Below are positions 17,476 to 26,515 of a DNA stretch of 64,000 nucleotides, piece after piece. Position 1 is the stretch's first letter. Every line of letters begins with the position of its first letter. The translations under genes were made by a program, and so were the position numbers. A model generated the notes under the pieces. The model did not search any database and was not told the DNA's origin. It was given only the letters and a program-made list of their open reading frames with translations. The stretch is from positions 2,294,001 to 2,358,000 of the forward strand of contig NZ_CP054021.1 of the NCBI RefSeq assembly GCF_005862305.2, in the 5' to 3' direction. The stretch is from Rhizobium indicum. Its GTDB lineage: Bacteria; Pseudomonadota; Alphaproteobacteria; Rhizobiales; Rhizobiaceae.

Positions 17476-17516
17476 CCACTACTCATAAGGTCATCAGATG
17501 ACTTTATGAGTAGTGG
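17476..17516. promoter_or_regulatory. 41-bp near-perfect palindrome at the GntR gene start (putative operator)
   Basis: Arms CCACTACTCATAA and TTATGAGTAGTGG are exact reverse complements (13 bp); inside them GTCATC and GATGAC also pair around a single central base at 17496. Only one position pair mismatches. The right arm covers the first ATG (17506) of the regulator. GntR-family dimers bind inverted repeats, so autoregulation of the regulator-transporter operon is the natural reading. Confidence 0.7.
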
Positions 17517-18195
17517 GATGCGAGCACTCATCAAGACCAATCTCGCCGATGAGGCGATCGAGGCGATCCGCGGCGACATTCTCGGCAAACGCTGGGTGGT
17601 CGGCGAAAAATTGCCGAATGAAGCCTCGCTGTCGGCCATGCTTTCCGTCAGCCGTGGCACGGTGCGCGAGGCGGTGCGCGTTCTGGTTTCCCAGGGTTAT
17701 CTCGAAACAAGGCAGGGGTCGGGCACCTATGTCCGTGCCACCAGCGACGCCGGCCGGCCGCTGACGATGGCGCGGCGCGCCAGCCTGCGCGACCAGTTCG
17801 AGGCGCGCCTGGCGCTCGACGTCGAGGCCGCCCGGCTGACGGCGATCCGCAAGACGCCGGAGACGGTTGCCGGGCTCCGCCGGCTGCTTGCCGAACGCGG
17901 CAATTACGACGGCGGCAACCAGGCCGCCTTCATCGAACGCGACATCGCCTTCCACAAGGCTGTCATCGCCGCTTCGGGCAACCGGGCGATGATCGAGATC
18001 TACGACTTCTTCTCGGCCTCGATCGCCGACACCATCGCGGCGACGCTCGGCAAGGACATTCCCGAGCCGGATATGCGGGCGCATGCCGATATCATCGACG
18101 CCATCGAAACCGGCGATCCCGACAAGGCGGATGCGGCGGTGCGGCGCTTCATGGCACCGGTTCTTGCCGCACTCGAGCGGATGATCCTGTCATGA
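17506..18195 (+). CDS. GntR-family regulator, FadR/FCD subgroup
   Basis: 229 aa. N-terminal winged helix with GEKLPNEASLSAMLSVSRGTVREA (about residues 30-54), linker, then an all-helical FCD ligand domain with metal-type residues (ERDIAFHKAVIAASGN). FCD proteins usually sense organic acids or amino acid derivatives. The start could instead be the ATG at 17518, which would leave the 41-bp palindrome fully upstream; neither ATG has a good ribosome site. Its stop overlaps the transporter start by 4 bp, so the two are one unit. Confidence 0.87.
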   Translation: MSSGMRALIKTNLADEAIEAIRGDILGKRWVVGEKLPNEASLSAMLSVSRGTVREAVRVLVSQGYLETRQGSGTYVRATSDAGRPLTMARRASLRDQFEARLALDVEAARLTAIRKTPETVAGLRRLLAERGNYDGGNQAAFIERDIAFHKAVIAASGNRAMIEIYDFFSASIADTIAATLGKDIPEPDMRAHADIIDAIETGDPDKADAAVRRFMAPVLAALERMILS

Positions 18196-19484
18196 ACACG
18201 CCTGCCAACCATGCCATAAGCACGCTTGAGGCGGCCGACGAATTGCTTGTAGACGCCGAGGCCGGCAACCTTCCGCCGTCGCAGGCAACGCCGGTGCGGG
18301 GAGCTGCGGGTCGTTTCCTGCTGGGCGCGAGCCTGGTGCTGATCGCCTTCAACCTGCGCCCGGTCTTCTCCAGCGCCTCGGCGCTACTGCCGGAAATCCG
18401 CTCGGAGCTCGGCCTGAGCGCGCTCGGCGCCAGCCTGCTGACGACGCTTCCGGTCGTCTGCCTCGGCGCCTTCTCGCCGCTTGCGCCTCGTCTTGCCCAA
18501 CGCCTCGGTACCGAACGCACGCTACTTGGCGTTCTCCTGCTTCTGGCGCTCGGCACCGCACTGCGCGGGCTTTCCTCCGTGCCGCTGCTCTTCATCGGCA
18601 CGGCCCTTGCCGGCGCCTGCATCGCCGTCGGCAACGTGCTGCTGCCGGGGCTGGTGAAGCGCGATTTTGCCGGGCACGCCGCGCTGATGACCGGCTTCTA
18701 TACGATGGCGCTTTGCGCCGGGGCGGCAAGTGCCGCCGGGCTGACGCTGCCGATCGAGCACGCACTCGGCGGCTCTCTCGAGGGCGCCCTCGCCGTCTGG
18801 GCGCTGCCGGCGCTCGCCGTCAGCCTGCTCTGGCTGCCTGAGGTTCTTCGCAGCGGCAGACAGGCAAGACGAAACGGCTTCCGCGTCGAAGGCCTCTGGC
18901 GCGACCGGCTCGCCTGGCAGGTGACGCTGTTTATGGGGCTGCAATCGGCACTTGCCTATTGCGTCTTCGGCTGGCTGGTCCCGATCTTGCGCGAACGCGG
19001 GCTCGACGGCGTTACATCAGGGGCGATCGTTTCGCTGTCGGTGATGGTGCAGGCGGCATCCTGCCTGATCGTGCCGCATATCGCCGTGCGCGGCCGGGAC
19101 CAGCGGCTGATCAATGCGAGCCTCTGCGGCGTCGCCGTCATCGCCCTGCTCGGCCTGCTCTTCGCGCCGCTTTCGACGGTCTGGCTATGGGCGGTGCTGC
19201 AGGGCATCGGCCAGGGAGGGCTGATCGCAGCGGCCATGACGACGATCGTGCTGCGCTCGCGCGATCCCGATGTCGCCGCCCATCTTTCCGGCATGGCGCA
19301 ATGCGTCGGTTACCTGCTCGCCGCCATCGGCCCGCTCATCGTCGGCCTCATCCGCGGCTGGACCGGCAGCTTTTCCTGGTGCGCAGCCCTCTTCGTCGCA
19401 CTCGGACTGGGCGCGGCGATCAATGGCTGGAAGGCCGGCCGGGCGGTGGAGATCAATGTCCATGTGGTCGAAAAAGACGGCTGA
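18192..19484 (+). CDS. CynX/NimT-family MFS transporter
   Basis: 430 aa, about 12 transmembrane segments after a roughly 50-residue hydrophilic N-terminus. The segment VLIAFNLRPVFSSASALLPE is typical of the CynX/NimT (cyanate or 2-nitroimidazole transport) MFS family, and PLAPRLAQRLGTERTLL corresponds to loop 2-3. Actual substrate unknown; no cyanase gene is near. Translationally coupled to the GntR gene, which probably represses it. Confidence 0.85.
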   Translation: MNTPANHAISTLEAADELLVDAEAGNLPPSQATPVRGAAGRFLLGASLVLIAFNLRPVFSSASALLPEIRSELGLSALGASLLTTLPVVCLGAFSPLAPRLAQRLGTERTLLGVLLLLALGTALRGLSSVPLLFIGTALAGACIAVGNVLLPGLVKRDFAGHAALMTGFYTMALCAGAASAAGLTLPIEHALGGSLEGALAVWALPALAVSLLWLPEVLRSGRQARRNGFRVEGLWRDRLAWQVTLFMGLQSALAYCVFGWLVPILRERGLDGVTSGAIVSLSVMVQAASCLIVPHIAVRGRDQRLINASLCGVAVIALLGLLFAPLSTVWLWAVLQGIGQGGLIAAAMTTIVLRSRDPDVAAHLSGMAQCVGYLLAAIGPLIVGLIRGWTGSFSWCAALFVALGLGAAINGWKAGRAVEINVHVVEKDG

Positions 19485-19585
19485 GCCCTTCGCTCACCTA
19501 TCCATCACCATCTCTTGATGCCGGTCGTCGGCAGCGGATGCTACGCTATCTCAGCCTCTCATTCCCGATCGCCGGAGGAGACATC

Positions 19586-21118
19586 TTGCGCATACGAACC
19601 CTGTTTCTGCTCGCCGCGCTTGTAGCATCGCTGGCCCCTGCCCTTTCCTATGCGCAGGAAAGCGATCCACCGAGGGCGAATGTCCAAAGCGGCGCGCGCG
19701 GCGGCGTATTGAAGCTGCTGCCGGCCGATTCCGTCACAGAGCACGCGCTGACGATCGGCGACCGGAAGCTCGCCTATACCGCCACTGCCGGCACGCTGGA
19801 TCTCTTCGGCCAGGACGGCGCGCAGACCGGCGCGATCTTCTACACCGCCTATGTCGCGCGGGATGGCGGGCCGAACCGGCCTCTGACCTTTGCCTTCAAC
19901 GGCGGGCCGGGTGCGGCTTCCGCCTTCCTGCATCTCGGGCTGGTCGGGCCGAAGGTGCTCGATTTCGGGCCGGACGGACGCGACGGCGCCAATGCGAAAC
20001 TCGTCGACAACCCGCAAAGCTGGCTCGATTTCACCGATCTCGTGCTGATCGATCCGATCGGCACCGGCTGGAGCCGAACGGCAAAGGCAGACGACGCCTC
20101 CAATTATTACAACGTCAGTGCCGACGCTGAGAGCATCGCCAAGGCGATCGCGCTCTATATCGCGCACAACAACCGTTCCAACTCGCCGAAATATCTTCTC
20201 GGCGAAAGTTATGGCGGCTTTCGCGCCGCCAAGGTCGCCTCGGCGCTGCAGGAAAGCCAGGGCATTATCGTCGCCGGTGCGGTGATGCTTTCCCCCTTGC
20301 TCGAGGGCCAGCTGATGTTCAATGCCGATCAGTTTCCGCTCGGCGCCGCGCTGGAGCTGCCGTCGCTGGCCGCCGCCGAACTCGACCGGCACAATGCCTT
20401 TGACGAAGAGAAGCAGAAGGCAGCCGAGACCTTCGCGCTCGGGAACTATCTGACGACGCTCGCCGGGCCGCCGCCGATGGGTGCCGACGCCGCCGCCTTC
20501 TATGGCAGGATTGCTCGCCTGACGGGAATTCCCGAGGATATCGTCACCCGCAACCGCGGCTTCCTCGGCAGTTCCTTCGTCAAACATTCAGATGAGGGCA
20601 GCGGCGAGGTAATGAGCTCTTACGACGCCTCCTTTGCAGCACCCGATCCCTATCCGGAATCGGATTACGATCGCGGCGAAGACGCCATCCTCGACGGTTT
20701 CACCCGCGCCTATGGCGGGGCTTTCGCCGACTATGCCCGCAACGAACTCGGTTTCAGGACCGAGATGACCTATTCGCTGCTCGACCGCGATATCAGCCGG
20801 CGCTGGGAATGGGGTGGTGGGCGCGGCGGCGGATCGCGCTTCCAGGCAAGCGCCACCGACGACATAAGGCAGCTGCTCGCCGCGAACCCGGCCTTCCATC
20901 TGCTGATCGCACATGGCTACAGCGATCTGGTGACACCTTATGGCGTCAGCCGCTACGTGGTCGACCATCTGCCGCCCTCGCTCGCCGGCGGCCGCGTCGG
21001 GCTAAAACTCTATCGCGGCGGGCATATGTTCTATACAAGAGCTGATCAGCGGGCCGCCTTCACGGCGGATGCAAAGGCCTTCTACGCCACACATGTGGCC
21101 GCTCAGCCGGCGGACTAA
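19586..21118 (+). CDS. Exported S10 serine carboxypeptidase
   Basis: 510 aa from a TTG at 19586 with GGAGGAG 5 bp upstream. This start gives a clean Sec signal peptide (RIRTLFLLAALVASLAPALS, Ala cleavage near SYA-QE). An ATG at 19539 would add residues before it and has no ribosome site. Catalytic features of family S10: oxyanion FNGGPGAAS, nucleophile GESYGGFRA, Asp in HGYSDLVTPYG and His in GGHMFYTRADQ. Probably a periplasmic carboxypeptidase; physiological substrate unknown. Confidence 0.88.
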   Translation: MRIRTLFLLAALVASLAPALSYAQESDPPRANVQSGARGGVLKLLPADSVTEHALTIGDRKLAYTATAGTLDLFGQDGAQTGAIFYTAYVARDGGPNRPLTFAFNGGPGAASAFLHLGLVGPKVLDFGPDGRDGANAKLVDNPQSWLDFTDLVLIDPIGTGWSRTAKADDASNYYNVSADAESIAKAIALYIAHNNRSNSPKYLLGESYGGFRAAKVASALQESQGIIVAGAVMLSPLLEGQLMFNADQFPLGAALELPSLAAAELDRHNAFDEEKQKAAETFALGNYLTTLAGPPPMGADAAAFYGRIARLTGIPEDIVTRNRGFLGSSFVKHSDEGSGEVMSSYDASFAAPDPYPESDYDRGEDAILDGFTRAYGGAFADYARNELGFRTEMTYSLLDRDISRRWEWGGGRGGGSRFQASATDDIRQLLAANPAFHLLIAHGYSDLVTPYGVSRYVVDHLPPSLAGGRVGLKLYRGGHMFYTRADQRAAFTADAKAFYATHVAAQPAD

Positions 21119-21175
21119 AGCGTGGCGATGTCTTTGTCGCTAAACGTTGTACAGTTTTGCGCGACGTGCTTTGGG
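21117..21175. repeat. Degenerate palindromic intergenic element (second family)
   Basis: An imperfect inverted repeat starting AAAGCGTGGCGATGTC and ending GCGCGACGTGCTTT. The centre (CGCTAAACGTTG...CAGTTTTGCGCGAC) resembles the distal half of the element at 29593-29700. It directly follows the S10 gene stop. Confidence 0.5.
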
Positions 21176-21184
21176 GACTTGCCG

Positions 21185-21586
21185 ATGCATATTACCGGAG
21201 GATGCCACTGCGGCGCGATCCGCTATCAGGCGGAGATCGACCCGGAGCGGGTCTCGATCTGCCATTGCACCGATTGCCAGCGGTTGACTGGCTCGGCCTA
21301 TCGCATCACGGCGCCGGCGCGGCCGGGAAGTTTCACGCTTACTTCAGGCGAGCCAAGAGGCTACGCGAAGTATGGTGACAGCGGTGGTCTCAGCCGGCAA
21401 TTCTTCTGCCCGAATTGCGGATCGCCGCTCTACCGCACGGATGGCGACGGCGGCGCGTTCGGCATCCGCGTGGGCAGCATCGACCAGCGGCAGGAACTGG
21501 TGCCGAAGAAACAGATATGGTGCCACTCAGCCTTGCCCGGGGTGGAGAATATCGAAACGCTTCCGCGCTTCGAGGGCGAGGATTAG
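21185..21586 (+). CDS. GFA-domain zinc protein (glutathione-dependent formaldehyde-activating-like)
   Basis: 133 aa from the ATG at 21185 (MHITGGCHCGAIRY). Zinc cysteines of the GFA fold are present: CHCG, CHCTDC and a later CPNCGSPLY. The longer open frame from 21122 runs through the palindromic repeat and is not a credible N-terminus. Family members are structurally related to Gfa, but enzymatic activity is uncertain. A single gene, convergent with the Lrp gene. Confidence 0.85.
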   Translation: MHITGGCHCGAIRYQAEIDPERVSICHCTDCQRLTGSAYRITAPARPGSFTLTSGEPRGYAKYGDSGGLSRQFFCPNCGSPLYRTDGDGGAFGIRVGSIDQRQELVPKKQIWCHSALPGVENIETLPRFEGED

Positions 21587-21612
21587 GCTGGCCTCGGCTT
21601 AACATCCTGCCT

Positions 21613-22140
21613 TTATTCCGGCAGAGGCATGTCCGGCCAGCTATCGGTGACGCCGGCCTGTACCGGACGCTCCAGATAGGTGGAAAGCGCGATATAGCTG
21701 CGGGTGCCGGTGACACCGGGAACGGCGTGAATCTGGGCGAGAAAAGCTTCCAAGGCCTGCGGGCTGGCGGTGCGGACCTTGAAGAGAACGCTGGCGTCGC
21801 CCGCGACCGAATGCATCTCCTCGACCTCGGGAAACTGCAGGACCTGCATCAGTCGCTCGCTCTTGCCCCAGCCCGCAGCCTCCACATGCACGAAGGCAAG
21901 CAACGGTTTGCCGAGGGCTGCGCCATCCAGCGCGGCATGCACGCCCTTGATGGCGCCGGATTGTCTCAGACGGCGCACACGCTCATGCACGGCCGGCGCC
22001 GAGAGGCCGACCGCTTCGCCAAGCCTGGCATAGCTCTGGCTGCTGTCGGCGGCGAGCGCGGCTAATATTCTTCGGTCGAATGCATCGATGACAGCCTGCT
22101 GCCTGCGTCCCTGCCGAAGATCCTCTGTATTTTTCGCCAT
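21613..22140 (-). CDS. Lrp/AsnC-family regulator
   Basis: 175 aa from the ATG at 22140 (MAKNTEDLRQ), preceded by GGGGAG. N-terminal HTH (SYARLGEAVGLSAPAVHERVRRL), then an RAM ligand domain (VLFKVRTASPQALEAFL, then ITRSYIALST-like). The frame continues upstream across the divergent gene and is discarded. Lies back to back with the RidA gene (82 bp gap), so it probably regulates it. Amino acid-responsive control is the family norm. Confidence 0.87.
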   Translation of the reverse strand: MAKNTEDLRQGRRQQAVIDAFDRRILAALAADSSQSYARLGEAVGLSAPAVHERVRRLRQSGAIKGVHAALDGAALGKPLLAFVHVEAAGWGKSERLMQVLQFPEVEEMHSVAGDASVLFKVRTASPQALEAFLAQIHAVPGVTGTRSYIALSTYLERPVQAGVTDSWPDMPLPE

Positions 22141-22221
22141 TCCGCAAACTCCCCTTTCTGCCGAAGAATAATCGCCGATACTGGCACTCTTCAATAGGAT
22201 ATTCGGAAGAGGAGGAATTTC

Positions 22222-22608
22222 ATGGAGACGATCGCGCACAATCCGGCAAACGGGATCTATCCGGCCAGCCCTGATTACATCCATGCGCTGGAGGTCAGGC
22301 AAATGTCCCGGCTGCTCTTCGTCAGCGGCACGATGGGTCTCGATCAACAGGGAATGGCCGCGGCCGATCTGGAAGGCCAGTTGGAGCTCATCTGGTCCAA
22401 TCTGCGCGCCATCCTCACCTCCGCTGATATGACGGTGGACAATATCGTGCGGCTGACGAGCTATCTCAGCGACGGCGCCTTTATGGAAGCGAACCAGAAT
22501 GCCCGTCTTCGGGCGCTTGGCGGCCGCGCCGTGCCGACCACGGCGATCATCGTCGAAACGCTGCGCGACGACTGGCTGGTCGAGATCGAGATCATCGCCG
22601 CCGGCTGA
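22222..22608 (+). CDS. RidA/YjgF-family deaminase
   Basis: 128 aa. RidA proteins hydrolyse reactive enamine/imine intermediates from PLP enzymes, releasing ammonia and 2-keto acids. Visible: the LLFVSGTMGLDQQG segment, NLRAILTSADMTVDNIVRLTSYL and a C-terminal VEIEIIAA. The usual active-site Arg of the RidA archetype (near CxR) is not obvious; the C-terminal motif reads VPTTAIIVETL, so this may be another Rid subgroup. GGAGG lies before the ATG. Divergent from the Lrp gene. Confidence 0.85.
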   Translation: METIAHNPANGIYPASPDYIHALEVRQMSRLLFVSGTMGLDQQGMAAADLEGQLELIWSNLRAILTSADMTVDNIVRLTSYLSDGAFMEANQNARLRALGGRAVPTTAIIVETLRDDWLVEIEIIAAG

Positions 22609-22653
22609 CGGCAGATCGACCGCCGCACCGCAGGGGCGCGACGGCTGGGGCGA

Positions 22654-23361
22654 TCAGGCCGCCTGTTTCAACAGGCCGAGCGCCTCGGCCAGATCGACCT
22701 CACCGCGGAAACCGCCGCTGCTTTTCGCCTCCTGCCGATGCTCGATGGCATGGGCAAAACGCACGGCCGGCTCCTGCTGCATGCGTTCATAAAGGCGATG
22801 CAGGCCGGGAAACTGACGGCGGTCGACGACCTTGTGAAAATCGTTCCAGCGGGTGATGCCGACGAAATAGGCGTCCGCCAGGCTTGACCCACTGCCGAGA
22901 AGCCATTCGCGGCCGTCGAGCAGACGCTCCAGCGTATGATGCGCCTTTTCGACCGCGGCGATGCCATAGGCCGTGAGGGCCTGCTTCTGCTGCGGCTCCA
23001 GCGGATGCTCGATCGCATACCAGAGCGGGCCGAATGCCTGGAAGAAGGTGGTGTTGAGAAAGGCGAGCATCTGGTTCAGGCGATCGAAATCCGCCGAGCC
23101 CTGCGCAACGCCCAGACCGCTGTCGATCGTGCGGGCGCCGATATGGTGCAAGATCGCCATGCTTTCGCTGATCGTCCTGCCATCTTCGAGCAGCAGCGAT
23201 GGCGTTTCGCCGACCATGTTGATCCGCTTGTATTCTTCGCTGGAGACTATTTCCGGCATCTCGACGCGGCAGAGCCGATAAGGAAGGCCGGACCATTCCA
23301 GCGCGACGATCGAGCCGAAAGAGCAGCCCTCCGGAACGCCGTAAAACAATATGGGTGACAT
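22654..23361 (-). CDS. Glutathione S-transferase-like protein
   Basis: 235 aa. N-terminal thioredoxin-like domain (ILFYGVPEGCSFGS; a Ser/Cys at the activation site), the cis-Pro motif VGETPSLLLEDG and ESMAIL, then the all-helical C-terminal domain with SLADAYFV. ATG at 23361 has AGGA upstream. Probably binds glutathione to conjugate or isomerise a small electrophile; substrate unknown. Divergent from the LysR gene at 23476, which is the likely regulator. Confidence 0.85.
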   Translation of the reverse strand: MSPILFYGVPEGCSFGSIVALEWSGLPYRLCRVEMPEIVSSEEYKRINMVGETPSLLLEDGRTISESMAILHHIGARTIDSGLGVAQGSADFDRLNQMLAFLNTTFFQAFGPLWYAIEHPLEPQQKQALTAYGIAAVEKAHHTLERLLDGREWLLGSGSSLADAYFVGITRWNDFHKVVDRRQFPGLHRLYERMQQEPAVRFAHAIEHRQEAKSSGGFRGEVDLAEALGLLKQAA

Positions 23362-23475
23362 CAATCGTTCCTTTCAGAATTGAACCCGTTTGGACGCGAT
23401 CAATGTGAAGACATGGACGATCCCGCGGTAGAGGCTATAAATGCATCGCAATGTCCACATATCTGGAAGCTGACG

Positions 23476-24366
23476 ATGGCGCTTTTCAACCTCAACGATC
23501 TCCATCTTTTCGTGCAGGCCGTCGACAGCGGCAGCTTTACCGCCGCCGCCAGGCATCTCGGCATTCCGAAATCGACGGTGAGCAAGCGGGTTGCGGAGCT
23601 GGAGGCACGGCTTGGCGTGCGGCTGATCCAGCGCACGTCGCGAAGCTTCGCGCTGACCGAACTCGGCCGGGAATTCTTTCAGCATGCCCAAGCCTCGATC
23701 ATCGAGGCGGAGATGGCCGAGGGCATCGTGCGGCGGCATCTGGCCGAACCTGCCGGCAGCGTTCGCCTGACCGCCTCGGTGCCGACGGCGCAGTTTACCT
23801 TGACGGAGCATCTGCCGGCGCTGGCGGCGCGCTATCCGAAACTCCGGCTCTCCGTGCATGTGACGGACCGCTTCGTCGATATCGTCCAGGAGGGTTTCGA
23901 TATCGCGCTGCGCAACCACCGGACACCGCTGCCGGATTCGGCCCTGGTGCAGCGGAAGCTTGCCAGCCACCCCTTCTTCATCCTCGCCTCGCCGGATTAT
24001 GTGAATGCCCATGGCGAACCGCGTCGGCCGGAGGAGTTGGCACAGCATGCGACGATCATGACCAGCCTGACGGAGGACCAGTGGCAGCTTTATTCGGGCG
24101 GCGACGAGGTTGTCGTCACACTGCATTCCGTCATGGCGGCGGATGAGCCTTATGTCTTGATGGAAATGGCCATGTCGGGCCTCGGCATTACCTGTCTGCC
24201 GACATCCGTCTGCCGCAAGGCGCTGGCGGACGGGCGGCTGGTGCGGGTGCTGCCGGAATGGACGGCGGGCAGCATCGAGACGACGATCCTGATGCCGCAC
24301 CGGCGCGGCCAGCTGCCGGCGGTGCGCGCCGTCGTCGATTTCCTGGCGGAACGGCTGGTGGGGTGA
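23476..24366 (+). CDS. LysR-family regulator
   Basis: 296 aa from the ATG at 23476 (MALFNLNDLHLFVQAVDSGS); the open frame starts 32 codons earlier but only from here does LysR homology begin, with GGAAG upstream. wHTH FTAAARHLGIPKSTVSKRVAELE followed by an effector-binding domain of the CrgA/DsdC-like type. Divergent to the GST gene (114-bp gap) and ends 3 bp from the convergent prfC stop. Confidence 0.87.
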   Translation: MALFNLNDLHLFVQAVDSGSFTAAARHLGIPKSTVSKRVAELEARLGVRLIQRTSRSFALTELGREFFQHAQASIIEAEMAEGIVRRHLAEPAGSVRLTASVPTAQFTLTEHLPALAARYPKLRLSVHVTDRFVDIVQEGFDIALRNHRTPLPDSALVQRKLASHPFFILASPDYVNAHGEPRRPEELAQHATIMTSLTEDQWQLYSGGDEVVVTLHSVMAADEPYVLMEMAMSGLGITCLPTSVCRKALADGRLVRVLPEWTAGSIETTILMPHRRGQLPAVRAVVDFLAERLVG

Positions 24367-24369
24367 TGT

Positions 24370-25953
24370 TCACGCCGCCTTGGCGGCGTGATATTCCTTG
24401 ATCGCGACCATCTTGATCGCCGGATGTCGCTCGGATTCGTAGCGCAGCGAAAAACCATCCTGGGCGAGGAAGACCGGATCGCCGTCGAGATCGCGGGCGA
24501 TATCGCCGCGCTTGACGGTGAGGAATTTTTCCAGATCGGCCGGCTGATCGGCCGAGATCCAGCGGCAGACCGAGAAACGCGACATTTCGAAGGAGACCGG
24601 CAGGCCGTATTCGGCCATCAGCCGCTCCTTCAAGACGTCGAGCTGCAGGGCGCCGACGACGCCGACGATCGCCGGCGAACCGTCTTCCGGCGAGAACAGC
24701 TGGACGACGCCTTCTTCAGCCATCTGCTGCAGGGCTTCCTTGAGCTTCTTCGCCTTCATCGCGTCTTCCAGGCGCACGCGGCGCAGGATCTCCGGCGAGA
24801 AGTTCGGCACGCCTTGGAAGACCAGCGATTCACCTTCGGTCAACGTATCGCCGATCCGGAGCGTGCCGTGGTTGGGAATGCCGACGACGTCGCCGGCATA
24901 GGCCGTGTCGGCCAACTGGCGCTGCGAGGCGAAGAAGAATTGCGGCGCCGTCAGGCCGAGCTGCTTGCCGGTGCGGGCGAGCCTTGCCTTCATGCCGCGC
25001 TCGAGCTTGCCGGAGCAGATCCGGGCAAAGGCGATGCGGTCGCGGTGGTTGGGGTCCATGTTCGCCTGGATCTTGAAGACGAAGGCCGTCATCTTGTCGT
25101 CGGTCGCATGCACGGTCCTGGTGTCGGCGACCTGGTCACGCGGCGGCGGCGCAAAATCGCCGAGCGCGTTGATGAGATCGCGAACGCCGTAATTGCGCAG
25201 CGCCGAGCCGAAAAAGACCGGCGTCATATGGCCTTCCAGGAAGGCCTGGCGGTCGAACGGACGGCAGGCCTCGATCGCCAACTCGGTCTCCTCGACGAAG
25301 ACCTGGCGCTCGTTTTCCGGCAGCCTGCCGGCCACGCTTTGTGGACCGTTGACCGGCGTTCCCTCGATTTCGGTATCCGAACCGCGCACCGTGTTGGCGG
25401 CGATATTGTAGGTGCCGCAAAAGGTCTTCGAGCGGCCGATCGGCCAGGTGATCGGCGCCGTATCCAACGCCAGCTTTTCTTCCACCTCGTCGAGGATCTC
25501 GAAGGGATCGCGGCTTTCGCGGTCCATCTTGTTGATGAAGGTAATGATCGGGATATCGCGCATGCGGCAGACTTCGAAGAGCTTCAGCGTCCGCGGCTCG
25601 ATGCCCTTGGCGGCATCGATGACCATGACGGCGGCATCGACAGCCGTCAGCGTGCGATAGGTATCGTCGGCGAAATCCTCGTGACCCGGCGTGTCGAGGA
25701 TGTTGAAGACATTGTCGTTATATTCGAAGGTCATCACCGAGGTGACGACGGAGATGCCGCGTTCGCGCTCGATCTTCATCCAGTCGGAGCGCGTCTGCAT
25801 GCGATCCTTCTTGGCCTTGACTTCGCCGGCAAGCTGAATGGCGCCGCCGAACAGCAGCAGCTTTTCGGTGAGCGTCGTCTTACCCGCGTCCGGGTGGGCG
25901 ATAATAGCGAATGTGCGGCGGCGGGAGACCGCCTCGGCGAGACTTTCGGCCAT
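24370..25953 (-). CDS. prfC: Peptide chain release factor 3
   Basis: 527 aa translational GTPase that recycles RF1/RF2 after termination. G1 AHPDAGKTT (19-27), switch region with ERERGISV, G3 DTPGH, G4 NKMD, and the RF3 C-terminal domain (GVVGALQLDVLKERL). Normal length. The frame starts MAESLAEAVSRRR. Monocistronic, divergent from dut. Confidence 0.96.
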   Translation of the reverse strand: MAESLAEAVSRRRTFAIIAHPDAGKTTLTEKLLLFGGAIQLAGEVKAKKDRMQTRSDWMKIERERGISVVTSVMTFEYNDNVFNILDTPGHEDFADDTYRTLTAVDAAVMVIDAAKGIEPRTLKLFEVCRMRDIPIITFINKMDRESRDPFEILDEVEEKLALDTAPITWPIGRSKTFCGTYNIAANTVRGSDTEIEGTPVNGPQSVAGRLPENERQVFVEETELAIEACRPFDRQAFLEGHMTPVFFGSALRNYGVRDLINALGDFAPPPRDQVADTRTVHATDDKMTAFVFKIQANMDPNHRDRIAFARICSGKLERGMKARLARTGKQLGLTAPQFFFASQRQLADTAYAGDVVGIPNHGTLRIGDTLTEGESLVFQGVPNFSPEILRRVRLEDAMKAKKLKEALQQMAEEGVVQLFSPEDGSPAIVGVVGALQLDVLKERLMAEYGLPVSFEMSRFSVCRWISADQPADLEKFLTVKRGDIARDLDGDPVFLAQDGFSLRYESERHPAIKMVAIKEYHAAKAA

Positions 25954-26044
25954 ACTTGTGAATCCTGTGGAATTGCCGCTTAACTAGCGACTAAAGGCCG
26001 GCTTTGCAATTGACCTTGTCCTTCCACGCGCAAAGTAATGGGCC

Positions 26045-26515
26045 ATGAACATTCATCACGACACGCGCCCGACGCTGAACCTGATCCGCTTAGCCAATGG
26101 CGAAGGCCTCGACCTGCCCACCTATGAAAGCAAGGGAGCGGCCGGCATCGACCTGCGCGCCGCCGTTGAAGAGGCAGCACCGCTGACGCTTCTGCCCGGC
26201 AAGCGGGCGCTGGTGCCGACCGGCTTCATCTTCGAGATCCCCGAAGGTTTCGAGGGACAGGTGCGGCCACGCTCCGGCCTGGCGTTCAAAAACGGCATCA
26301 CCTGCCTGAATTCGCCGGGCACCGTCGACAGCGACTATCGCGGCGAGGTGAAGGTGCTGCTGATCAATCTAGGCGAGGAGCCCTTCGTCATCTCGCGCGG
26401 CATGCGCATCGCCCAGATGGTGATCGCGCCGGTGACCCAGGCACGGGTGGCCGAGATCACCGCGGCCAGCGAAACGGTGCGTGGCGCAGGCGGCTTCGGC
26501 TCCACCGGCGTCTGA
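26045..26515 (+). CDS. dut: dUTP diphosphatase
   Basis: 156 aa trimeric dUTPase: hydrolyses dUTP to dUMP and pyrophosphate. The five motifs are recognisable: [40 protein letters not shown] and the C-terminal GAGGFGSTG flap. Followed immediately by the GNAT gene with one base shared between the TGA and the next ATG. Confidence 0.96.
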   Translation: MNIHHDTRPTLNLIRLANGEGLDLPTYESKGAAGIDLRAAVEEAAPLTLLPGKRALVPTGFIFEIPEGFEGQVRPRSGLAFKNGITCLNSPGTVDSDYRGEVKVLLINLGEEPFVISRGMRIAQMVIAPVTQARVAEITAASETVRGAGGFGSTGV

